IMG/VR virus record: IMGVR_UViG_3300003323_000711
Coordinates: 1 to 36,642 of that record
Reading direction: 5' to 3' (one strand)
DNA: 36,642 nucleotides
Source: a virus
The translations under genes and the position numbers were made by a program. This document shows, in pieces, positions 26,591-31,214 of the stretch; within the stretch, counting starts at the first letter, position 1, and each line of letters begins with the position of its first letter. A model generated the notes under the pieces. That model was not told the origin of the DNA and did no database searches. It worked only from the letters and a program-made list of their open reading frames with translations.

Positions 26591-26645
26591 GATACTGCTT
26601 CAACGAAGTTACCAAACAGTTGTAGGGATACAAGCTATGGGTGGG

Positions 26646-26662
26646 AAACTGTGGACAACTAG
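26646..26662 (+). promoter_or_regulatory. Repeat with DnaA-box-like core (copy 1)
   Basis: The 17-mer AAACTGTGGACAACTAG contains TGTGGACAA, the reverse complement of TTGTCCACA, one base from the DnaA-box consensus TTATNCACA. A second copy with 15 of 17 bases lies at 27029-27045, and an inverted copy with 16 of 17 lies at 29561-29577. Confidence 0.55.
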
Positions 26663-26678
26663 TACTTGCGAGATAAAG

Positions 26679-26704
26679 CCCCCTGCCGGGAACGGCTAAA
26701 GGGG
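26679..26704. other. Two-tier hairpin with GGAA tetraloop
   Basis: An inner stem GCCG/CGGC (26685-26688, 26693-26696) is capped by GGAA. An outer stem pairs CCCCT (26680-26684) with AGGGG (26700-26704), leaving a 3-base bulge. No U tract follows on either strand. It may be an RNA structural element in the leader of the left operon. Confidence 0.5.
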
Positions 26705-26779
26705 TTACATCTGATTTGTCATATAAATAATCCTAACGAATATAGTCTTTTAACAAATAAAAAAGCCCTGGTCGTTATT

Positions 26780-26814
26780 CAGTACCAGGAGAAGCGGTCT
26801 ATCTCCTGGTACTG
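26780..26814. repeat. Inverted pair of the dispersed motif forming a 13-bp stem-loop
   Basis: CAGTACCAGGAGA (26780-26792) and its exact complement TCTCCTGGTACTG (26802-26814) enclose a 9-base loop. The left arm and loop start match 3605-3623 for 19 bases. On the minus strand the hairpin is followed by a gap and then CTTTTTTATT, so it may also act as a terminator in that direction, although the T run is about 13 bases away. Confidence 0.8.
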
Positions 26815-26829
26815 GTATAAAACAACAAT

Positions 26830-26847
26830 GGCCAGTGGAAACTGGCC
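26830..26847. other. 7-bp hairpin with GGAA tetraloop
   Basis: GGCCAGT (26830-26836) and ACTGGCC (26841-26847) enclose GGAA, the same tetraloop as the hairpin at 26679-26704. The hairpin lies 15 bp from the dispersed-motif stem-loop. No clear U tract is present. Role unknown. Confidence 0.5.
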
Positions 26848-26911
26848 TTGTATTCAAATGGGGTAATTAACCATATCAAACCTAAATCCTGATGCCCTTG
26901 ATGGAGAGTAT

Positions 26912-26942
26912 CAAAAATAATAGCCGGCGTTAACCGGCTATT
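26912..26942 (-). terminator. 9-bp hairpin with minus-strand T tract (terminator, or promoter element)
   Basis: AATAGCCGG (26919-26927) and CCGGCTATT (26934-26942) pair around CGTTAA. On the minus strand the stem is followed by ATTTTTG, as in a rho-independent terminator that could end the transcript of the 50-residue gene at 27280-27432. The same bases also read TATTTTTG, a match to the Bacteroidota -7 box, so a promoter cannot be excluded. Confidence 0.55.
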
Positions 26943-27028
26943 ACTACAATGAACGTTAACCGCAACTGGGTCGATTGGTGACATCACAAAGCTACTAAAG
27001 TAAGTGACAGATGTAACAATGGTAGAGA

Positions 27029-27045
27029 AAACTGTGTATAACTAG
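27029..27045 (+). promoter_or_regulatory. Repeat with perfect DnaA-box core (copy 2)
   Basis: AAACTGTGTATAACTAG contains TGTGTATAA, whose complement TTATACACA fits the DnaA-box consensus TTATNCACA exactly. It lies 383 bp from copy 1 in the same orientation. Confidence 0.55.
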
Positions 27046-27168
27046 ACACTATTCAATTAAGAGATAGCAACAGATAGTAGATACTACCCTGTTGGTTTCT
27101 TATCAACATTAGAGATTATGAAGTTAAAGAATAATTGCTGTAATGGTAAGGCAGTCTAAAAGACAACA

Positions 27169-27184
27169 GCCGGTAGACACCGGC
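27169..27184. other. 6-bp GC hairpin
   Basis: GCCGGT (27169-27174) and ACCGGC (27179-27184) enclose AGAC. There is no U tract. It is part of the series of hairpins in the control region. Confidence 0.4.
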
Positions 27185-27253
27185 CCAGTTGGGTGCCATA
27201 TATCTATTAAAATGATAAAACTTATAGTATCAATATAACGAAAAACCTGGAAA

Positions 27254-27267
27254 CGTGTGATCACACG
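27254..27267. promoter_or_regulatory. 14-bp perfect palindrome downstream of the 50-residue gene
   Basis: CGTGTGATCACACG is a perfect dyad without a spacer, followed by a second GTGTGA word at 27271-27276. In the minus direction a TTTCC...TTTTT stretch follows, so it could be a weak terminator for the gene at 27280-27432. A dimer-binding operator is equally possible. Confidence 0.45.
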
Positions 27268-27279
27268 GATGTGTGAATG

Positions 27280-27432
27280 CTATTTTTCATCAGATAGTTC
27301 AGCCAGTAACTCCTTCATGAACTGAGTTGCTTCCTCTGGAGTAAGACTGGAGAGATCTATCTCATGAACTGTTGTTGGCTCAGTAAATTGTATCCCCTGT
27401 ATCGGGTACGATACTGCATTGTTGTCTTGCAT
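27280..27432 (-). CDS. Small acidic hypothetical protein, 50 aa
   Basis: This ORF begins at ATG 27432 and ends at TAG 27280. The translation begins M-Q-D-N-N-A-V-S-Y-P-I-Q-G-I-Q-F and ends in a helical segment S-L-T-P-E-E-A-T-Q-F-M-K-E-L-L-A-E-L-S-D-E-K. The S-L-T-P-E-E-A helix cap, the amphipathic pattern and the lack of rare codons make a real small protein likely. It is the only gene I see in the control region, oriented towards the left arm but separated from it by 700 bp and several hairpins. Small acidic proteins in such places are often early regulators or host-takeover factors; there is no direct evidence for that here. Confidence 0.6.
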   Translation of the reverse strand: MQDNNAVSYPIQGIQFTEPTTVHEIDLSSLTPEEATQFMKELLAELSDEK

Positions 27433-27549
27433 GACGTTAGAGTTTAGAGTACTAAGGTACGAAAGCCCCCCGGTAGTTGTGTGATGAAAGTAGCCCCGGC
27501 ATACTTAGCAGGATAGAACCCACCCACTTAGAAGTGCGAAGATATGTTA

Positions 27550-27582
27550 CCCCCGGGGGACCACCTCATGCTTTGGTCCCCC
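27550..27582 (+). promoter_or_regulatory. Mutually exclusive GC hairpins upstream of right-arm genes
   Basis: GGGGGACCA (27555-27563) pairs with TGGTCCCCC (27574-27582), a 9-bp stem with a 10-base loop. The same G run can instead pair with CCCCC at 27550-27554. Two competing foldings before the first plus-strand genes resemble an attenuator. There is no U tract. The word CCGGGGGACC is shared with the terminator at 13603-13634. Confidence 0.5.
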
Positions 27583-27665
27583 ACTAAGTCTTGGATGGAA
27601 ATACCCCGTGCCTCTCAGATCGAGGATTGGATTTTCTGCCACATACATTTTAAAATACCATAGAC

Positions 27666-27830
27666 ATGATCAACACACTTCGTCTCATCCAAGCTGCTGC
27701 CATCATTGCTCAGATCACGGGTTCAAATGTCACTGCCATTCAGTTCGAAGATGGAAGTGGATGCAAGTTCAACTACCAATTGAATGGTTCATCAACTTGG
27801 ACATATACCGACTTAACCGGCAAGCTATAA
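27666..27830 (+). CDS. Small hypothetical protein, 54 aa
   Basis: ATG 27666 to TAA 27828-27830 encodes M-I-N-T-L-R-L-I-Q-A-A-A-I-I-A-Q-I-T-G-S-N-V-T, then an aromatic beta-like half ending W-T-Y-T-D-L-T-G-K-L. I prefer this frame to the overlapping frame of 77 codons (27608-27841), because its codon use matches that of the strongly biased 27888-28490 gene downstream (many C-ending Ile, Asn and Phe codons). The N-terminal helix is hydrophobic but short for a membrane span. It is followed 57 bp later by the 200-residue gene, probably in one transcript. Function unknown. Confidence 0.6.
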   Translation: MINTLRLIQAAAIIAQITGSNVTAIQFEDGSGCKFNYQLNGSSTWTYTDLTGKL

Positions 27831-27887
27831 GCGCTGGTTAAGTCTATTCTCTTATCATTTATTATCTCACACATAAACTCACCTACA

Positions 27888-28490
27888 ATGTCACAACAAG
27901 CTCGAATGATCAACATGGCCTCAGTCAAGGCTATAATGCAGCAGCGTATTGCCGTGCCTGAAACTATGGTTGGCGGCAAGAAGATCCTGTTCACCGTTCA
28001 GGGTAACGGTACAGAGATGTATGTCCAGGACAAGGGCGGCAACTATGTTAATTCAGCCGCTGATCCGGAAGAAGTGCTCAAGAAGAAGATCTTCAATGTT
28101 AAGGCCAATTCCACCCTGGCTATGGGCCTGAAGATTAACCGCGACCTATTGGCCGCTGGCGTCGCTGCTGAGAAAGCCGGCGACATGGACGAAGCACACG
28201 AACACTTCAGTAAGTATCTGAATGCTGTTCAGATCAGCTTCAACATCCTGCTGCCCAATAAGCTTGAGGCCAAGCTTTCCGATGGTGTGGAGATCGCTGC
28301 ACGTGTGCAGAAGATTACCACTGATAATGGATCACTGTTAACGCTGGATCCTGCAACCATCACTGTTGTTGAACCTGAATATCTGGGTAAGACCACATTC
28401 AGCTTCGACGAGTTCATGCCTACTGAGGAGGAAACAACCTCTGAAGAGGCGACGCCTGCTACTGATGCTGTTAAAGCATTGCAGGCCTAA
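27888..28490 (+). CDS. Hypothetical, probably abundant early protein, 200 aa
   Basis: I cannot name the family. Residues 1-125 are a compact alpha/beta domain (V-G-G-K-K-I-L-F-T-V-Q-G-N-G-T-E-M-Y-V-Q-D, then helices to N-I-L-L-P). Residues 126-165 look beta-rich (A-R-V-Q-K-I-T-T-D-N-G-S-L-L-T-L-D-P). The last 35 residues are acidic and disordered (E-E-E-T-T-S-E-E-A). An acidic tail on a beta domain recalls single-stranded DNA-binding proteins, but the usual aromatic OB-fold pattern is not clear. The codon choice is more strongly biased than in neighbours (GGC, AAG, GCC, CTG), which suggests high expression. A 13-bp hairpin follows the stop. Confidence 0.75.
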   Translation: MSQQARMINMASVKAIMQQRIAVPETMVGGKKILFTVQGNGTEMYVQDKGGNYVNSAADPEEVLKKKIFNVKANSTLAMGLKINRDLLAAGVAAEKAGDMDEAHEHFSKYLNAVQISFNILLPNKLEAKLSDGVEIAARVQKITTDNGSLLTLDPATITVVEPEYLGKTTFSFDEFMPTEEETTSEEATPATDAVKALQA

Positions 28491-28495
28491 TTTAC

Positions 28496-28549
28496 ATCAG
28501 AACCAGGAAGGGCCAGCGCTGTAACGCTCACTCTTCTCCTGGTTCTGAT
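28496..28549 (+). other. Long hairpin containing an inverted pair of the dispersed motif
   Basis: ATCAGAACCAGGA (28496-28508) and TCCTGGTTCTGAT (28537-28549) form a perfect 13-bp stem. The loop holds a small AGCG/CGCT inner stem. It begins 5 bp after the stop of the 200-residue gene. There is no U tract, so it may protect the 3' end or separate mRNAs rather than terminate. The arms are the A-variant of the dispersed motif (CAGAACCAGGA). Confidence 0.65.
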
Positions 28550-28579
28550 TCCTATTGCTAACCTAAAACACCTATTATC

Positions 28580-28687
28580 ATGAAAAAGATCTTAACGAAG
28601 GAAAATATCGCATTAGCACTGGGAGCAGCTGTTGGAATAGCATTCTGTGCTATCCAGGTATACTGCTACGTGCAGACTCACTATTAA
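28580..28687 (+). CDS. Single-pass membrane micropeptide, 35 aa
   Basis: ATG 28580 to TAA 28685-28687. The N-terminus is basic (M-K-K-I-L-T-K-E-N), followed by a hydrophobic helix of about 17 residues (I-A-L-A-L-G-A-A-V-G-I-A-F-C-A-I) and a short Tyr/Cys-rich tail. The positive-inside layout suggests an inner-membrane peptide with the tail outside. It is flanked by a hairpin upstream and a clear terminator downstream, which supports a real transcribed unit. It might be a superinfection-exclusion or lysis-related peptide; nothing proves either. Confidence 0.6.
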   Translation: MKKILTKENIALALGAAVGIAFCAIQVYCYVQTHY

Positions 28688-28722
28688 ATATTTGGGGTTT
28701 TTCATAGGATATGGTCAAAAAC

Positions 28723-28757
28723 GGGAGTGGATTTCTATCTACTCCCATTATCCTTTT
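28723..28757 (+). terminator. Rho-independent terminator, plus strand
   Basis: GGGAGTGGAT (28723-28732) pairs with ATCTACTCCC (28737-28746) over 10 bp, including one G-T, with loop TTCT. CCTTTTT follows at 28752-28758. It ends the transcript carrying the 54-, 200- and 35-residue genes. Confidence 0.85.
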
Positions 28758-28848
28758 TAGCCGCTGCGTGAGGTAGTCGGAGTCGGCGGGCGTGCGGGTG
28801 GCTATTTCTTAAGAAAGAGAGTTCACGCCTAGCGTGGGTTTGCGCCGA

Positions 28849-28917
28849 TTGTAGGGATAATTTCTATCCCTTTGACCCTAAAATTCACCCAATTTTGTAC
28901 CTTCAAGGGATAGAAAA
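28849..28917 (+). promoter_or_regulatory. Operator/iteron set upstream of the winged-helix gene
   Basis: Three AGGGATA sites lie within 70 bp of the gene start. TTGTAGGGATA is at 28849-28859; TTTCTATCCC at 28861-28870 forms a dyad with it (AGGGATA-n5-TATCCCT); and GGGATAGAAA at 28907-28916 is the exact complement of the second. TTGTAGGGATA also occurs at 26620-26630. A TTTG (28871-28874) and CAATTTTG (28890-28897) pair resembles Bacteroidota promoter boxes, but the spacing of 15 is short. This layout suits autoregulation or replication initiation by the encoded DNA-binding protein. Confidence 0.6.
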
Positions 28918-28927
28918 TATACCTACG

Positions 28928-29386
28928 ATGTCAAAAAATAAGCCTTTCCCAATACCTGCAGACTATCCATTTAAGGCCGATATTGAACAGTACCAGGCAA
29001 GCTTAAAAACCAGTTACGACAGCGTATCCGTTAAACGGACCACGATTACCGAGGAGATCACATACACTCGTAACCCTAACGGGTTATACGCTAAGCTGTT
29101 CCAGAACAAGAAGCTCCTGGATCTCTCGGCGTCCGCGTGCCTGGTAGTCGTGTACATCTGTTGCCACCTAAAGCACCAGCAGACTATGATACAGATACCA
29201 CTCAAGGACATCGGCCTCAGTAAGGTAACTTTCTATAAAGCGCTACTGGAGCTCACTCACATTAACGTAATTCGGAAAGTACCAGGGAAGAAGGAGATGT
29301 ACTGGATCAACGTAACTATGGTTGCCAACGGAGATACCAGGGAGACTGAGACTAAGCTACTAAATGGAGCGAGAGACAGTGAGTGA
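28928..29386 (+). CDS. Winged-helix DNA-binding protein, RepL-like, 152 aa
   Basis: I start the gene at ATG 28928 (M-S-K-N-K-P-F-P-I-P). The open frame extends to 28895 but would run through the operator. Residues about 60-130 fit a winged-helix replication or regulatory domain: Y-A-K-L-F-Q-N, L-S-A-S-A-C-L-V-V-V-Y-I-C-C-H-L, I-Q-I-P-L-K-D-I-G-L-S-K-V-T-F-Y-K-A-L-L-E-L (helix-turn-helix), then N-V-I-R-K-V-P-G-K-K-E-M-Y-W-I-N-V (wing). The order resembles plasmid RepL initiators and similar genes on Bacteroidota mobile elements. With repeated AGGGATA sites upstream and DnaA-box-like sites nearby, replication control is possible; a plain repressor is the alternative. A GC-rich hairpin overlaps the stop. 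Confidence 0.75.
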   Translation: MSKNKPFPIPADYPFKADIEQYQASLKTSYDSVSVKRTTITEEITYTRNPNGLYAKLFQNKKLLDLSASACLVVVYICCHLKHQQTMIQIPLKDIGLSKVTFYKALLELTHINVIRKVPGKKEMYWINVTMVANGDTRETETKLLNGARDSE

Positions 29387-29387
29387 C

Positions 29388-29662
29388 GGCCGCGAGCGGC
29401 CCGCACATCCCCCACCTCCTATTCCCCTTCTCAGCTCCTTTCTCTATTCCCTTTTCTATTCCACTTACACAATCTTACTGAGCTTTATACCTTCAGCTCC
29501 GTTACCACTTACCGCTCCATTACATAACACTTCAGTAGTACAAATCCACCTTATACAATACTACTTGTCCACAGTTTACAGCAAACCGTATCGCTGTATT
29601 TCATTTTCTATTTATCTTAGAAATCCGTAACCAGTAACTCAAACCTTAAATCTATACAGCTT
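29388..29662 (+). other. Non-coding stretch: GC hairpin, pyrimidine tract, DnaA-like repeat
   Basis: GGCCGC/GCGGCC (29388-29393, 29396-29401) forms a tight hairpin just after the winged-helix stop. From about 29404 to 29465 the plus strand is almost purine-free (C/T-rich), and strong strand bias continues to about 29540. The inverted DnaA-box-like repeat lies at 29561-29577. A frame of 88 codons covers this stretch, but its Pro/Ser/Leu/Tyr composition only reflects the C/T bias, so I do not call it. Confidence 0.55.
29561..29577 (-). promoter_or_regulatory. Repeat with DnaA-box-like core (copy 3, inverted)
   Basis: CTACTTGTCCACAGTTT matches the complement of copy 1 in 16 of 17 bases and holds TTGTCCACA. 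It follows the pyrimidine tract and faces copies 1 and 2 across 2.5 kb. Confidence 0.55.
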
Positions 29663-29938
29663 ATGTCCTCAATACCACACCTTGTAGTATACGTACTACT
29701 CTACGATAAAGACTGGAATGCTGATAACAGCTTCTTTATAACAGTATTTCCGGAACTACCTTCAATAAACCAGATAACTGAGGCTCTTAAAGACTCGGAT
29801 CTGTTACCAGCTCAGGGCATTAGCCAGGAAGACTATAGTAAACTGATAACAGGAAGATCTGTAACAGAGGGTAATATTAAATACTGGCTTATGCAGAAGA
29901 TATTCCCCGATTATAATCCCGCAACTCTTAAATCTTAA
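29663..29938 (+). CDS. Hypothetical protein, paralogue family A, 91 aa
   Basis: M-S-S-I-P-H-L-V-V-Y-V-L-L-Y begins a beta strand; F-P-E-L-P-S-I-N-Q-I-T-E-A-L follows; then a G-I-S-Q-E-D-Y-S-K-L-I-T-G-R-S-V segment. The next gene has the same order (L-V-I-Y-I-L-V ... L-D-L-P-S-I-D-Q-I ... L-S-E-E-N-Y-N-K-L-I-S-E-K-T-V), so the two are tandem paralogues. The same layout recurs at the N-terminus of the 275-residue protein at 31215. The stop and the next start overlap as TAATG. The function is unknown; the short alpha/beta domain has no catalytic motif. Confidence 0.7.
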   Translation: MSSIPHLVVYVLLYDKDWNADNSFFITVFPELPSINQITEALKDSDLLPAQGISQEDYSKLITGRSVTEGNIKYWLMQKIFPDYNPATLKS

Positions 29939-30249
29939 TGCTTATGCCCTCTACCAATCTCGTGATCTATATATTAGTATGTGGCCCTATTGTATCGCCT
30001 AAAACATATTCCGGAGAAGAATATATGGATCTCTTTCTTGACTTACCATCTATAGACCAGATAAAGAGGACATTTGGAACTTGTTTACTGTTACCTCCTA
30101 CCTTATCCGAGGAGAATTATAATAAGCTCATATCTGAGAAAACTGTACAAATTAAGAGTACAACCTATTCACTTATAGAGCATTTATGTGCGGATTACAA
30201 TCTTATAACTCCTAAAACAACCACAGATGGCGATACAACGAACACTTAA
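29938..30249 (+). CDS. Hypothetical protein, paralogue family A, 103 aa
   Basis: This is a tandem paralogue of the 91-residue gene upstream, with the conserved words V-I-Y-I-L-V, L-P-S-I-D-Q-I, L-P-P-T-L-S-E-E-N-Y-N-K-L-I-S-E and a C-terminal Y-N-L-I-T-P-K. I use ATG 29938 because it overlaps the previous stop (TAATG); an alternative ATG lies two codons later. The C-terminal Thr/Asp-rich tail overlaps the next gene by 23 bp. Duplicated short genes of this sort are common in phage early regions and may be host-directed. Confidence 0.65.
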   Translation: MLMPSTNLVIYILVCGPIVSPKTYSGEEYMDLFLDLPSIDQIKRTFGTCLLLPPTLSEENYNKLISEKTVQIKSTTYSLIEHLCADYNLITPKTTTDGDTTNT

Positions 30250-30463
30250 AGGTAATTGTGGCCAGGACGTACACATACAGTACCAGCAAAGGCTTACAGC
30301 TGTACGCCGGGCGGGTTACGAGATACGTAAACCTAGTAAACCTGGCAATCCCTGGTCATTCCGCAATGGAGATGGTAGCCATAGTGCTACCGGCTTCAAT
30401 TCAGAGCTAGATGCTCTGATCTACATAGAGAAAGAAATTGAGAGTAAGAAAGCTTTAAACTAA
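30227..30463 (+). CDS. Small basic hypothetical protein, 78 aa
   Basis: I do not recognise the family. The sequence is basic in its first half (R-L-T-A-V-R-R-A-G-Y-E-I-R-K-P-S-K-P-G-N-P-W-S-F-R-N-G-D-G) and ends in an acidic helix (S-E-L-D-A-L-I-Y-I-E-K-E-I-E-S-K). The strand-turn-strand start with conserved-looking Gly and Trp residues, then a C-terminal helix, suggests a small folded protein. It is coupled to the upstream gene by a 23-bp overlap and is followed 4 bp later by the next gene. Confidence 0.6.
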   Translation: MAIQRTLKGNCGQDVHIQYQQRLTAVRRAGYEIRKPSKPGNPWSFRNGDGSHSATGFNSELDALIYIEKEIESKKALN

Positions 30464-30467
30464 TACA

Positions 30468-30665
30468 ATGCTTACGCAATTACAAAAACTTGCTGTTAAA
30501 GACCTAGAGGCGTTACAACGTGAGATCCACTTAGAGCAAATAGAAATGTTCAATGAACAAAGAGCCAAGGAACCGGATAGCTTCAAGATAAAAGCATTAG
30601 GTGCAATAATACAAAAGAAGAGAGAACGGTTTGAAGCACTTATTAAAGGTCTTTTAGAAGAATAA
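30468..30665 (+). CDS. Small coiled-coil hypothetical protein, 65 aa
   Basis: The sequence is almost wholly helical: two Gln/Glu/Lys-rich amphipathic helices (residues 1-33 and 40-65) separated by E-P-D-S-F. No Cys, His or other functional residues stand out. It begins 4 bp after the previous stop and belongs to the same operon, which ends here before a folded non-coding region. Possibly a helical-hairpin adaptor or anti-host factor; this is speculation. Confidence 0.6.
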   Translation: MLTQLQKLAVKDLEALQREIHLEQIEMFNEQRAKEPDSFKIKALGAIIQKKRERFEALIKGLLEE

Positions 30666-30682
30666 ACCTTCCACACACTATC

Positions 30683-30772
30683 ATGATATATGGAGAAGAC
30701 ATGAAAAAGAGAGACGCGTCAGGTCTATCCGAGTTCATCCATGACAGTCAGGCGTCACTGTTATCGTGGTAG
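30683..30772 (+). CDS. Possible micro-ORF, 29 aa
   Basis: ATG 30683 to TAG 30770-30772 encodes M-I-Y-G-E-D-M-K-K-R-D-A-S-G-L-S-E-F-I-H-D-S-Q-A-S-L-L-S-W. It lies 17 bp after the previous gene. The GACGC/GCGTC arms at its middle could also make it part of the RNA structure that follows. I rate it low; a leader peptide is one possible role. Confidence 0.25.
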   Translation: MIYGEDMKKRDASGLSEFIHDSQASLLSW

Positions 30773-30893
30773 TGTGCCGTGGGAACAATTAAGATATTAT
30801 CCTGCTGCACTCTATTGTAACTACTCTGCGATAATAGTTAGCACATCGTTCGGTAATACACGTATTGTTAAGTCCGATTACAGTAGAGTGCAG
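30773..30893 (+). ncRNA. Folded non-coding RNA candidate (member 1)
   Basis: The core is a 16-bp stem with one G-T pair: CTGCACTCTATTGTAA (30805-30820) with TTACAGTAGAGTGCAG (30878-30893). Smaller stems such as AATAC/GTATT lie inside the loop. Upstream lie the words GCCGTGGGAACAA (about 30778-30790) and TTAAGATATTATCC, both shared (the second in near form) with the folded region at 32045-32147. The frame of 77 codons crossing this stem is judged spurious. Confidence 0.5.
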
Positions 30894-30928
30894 AGGGATA
30901 ACTTAACTAAACAGAAATCAAAACAACA

Positions 30929-31204
30929 ATGGACCTCGACTACAACGAAAAGCTTGACTACAACGAAAAGGTAGCAGTGCTACATATTAATATTGCCAGG
31001 CACTGTATAGGTAAAGACGATAACCAGGCCTCGAAGCACCTGCAAGCTGCTAGAGCTGCTCTTAAAGGCACAGATAGAAGACACTTAAGCTATTATAAGG
31101 CATTGATTGGGGTTGAACTGCTGCATACTGACAACAGGAATCTATCCAAGTTAGTACAACAGTGGGAAGAATCATTACCAAAACCTATTACACCAAACAC
31201 CTAA
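30929..31204 (+). CDS. Hypothetical helical protein, family B, with N-terminal 6-residue tandem repeat, 91 aa
   Basis: Residues 3-14 are L-D-Y-N-E-K-L-D-Y-N-E-K, encoded by an 18-bp tandem repeat (30935-30952, 30953-30970) that differs at one base, so it is a recent duplication. The rest is helical with the pattern Q-A-S-K-H-L-Q-A-A-R-A-A-L and a closing Q-Q-W-E-E-S-L. The C-terminal 65 residues of the 275-residue neighbour follow the same pattern (K-A-Q-A-H-I-S-A-A-K-E-A-M ... E-E-W-H-E-S-I). A helical-repeat (TPR-like) fold is possible. It begins 35 bp after the folded region upstream. Confidence 0.65.
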   Translation: MDLDYNEKLDYNEKVAVLHINIARHCIGKDDNQASKHLQAARAALKGTDRRHLSYYKALIGVELLHTDNRNLSKLVQQWEESLPKPITPNT

Positions 31205-31214
31205 ACTCACTACA

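Larger units (their letters stand above)
26577..27279. other. Control region between the two gene arms, non-coding
   Basis: I see no convincing gene in these 703 bp; possible short frames cut through strong hairpins. The region holds two AAACTGTGnAyAACTAG repeats with DnaA-box-like cores, five hairpins, a 12-bp and a 14-bp palindrome, a TTGTAGGGATA word shared with the operator of the winged-helix gene, and two minus-strand words matching TAnnTTTG (TAGGTTTG at 26877-26884, TATTTTTG at 26912-26919). Promoters for the left arm and possibly a replication origin probably lie here; this is inference. Confidence 0.7.

Noticed and set aside
26799-26987. Minus-strand frame of 62 codons in the control region
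   Set aside because: It cuts through three hairpins and one arm of the dispersed motif.
27608-27841. Frame of 77 codons overlapping the 54-residue gene
   Set aside because: The His/Cys/Arg-rich translation looks like a frame shadow, whereas the 54-residue frame has codon use like the next gene.
29364-29630. Frame of 88 codons after the winged-helix gene
   Set aside because: Its Pro/Ser/Leu/Tyr-rich composition follows from the pyrimidine bias, and it overlaps a hairpin and a DnaA-like repeat.
30741-30974. Frame of 77 codons before the family B gene
   Set aside because: It runs through a 16-bp stem, overlaps the better-supported gene at 30929, and has an unnatural Arg/Ser/Thr-rich composition.
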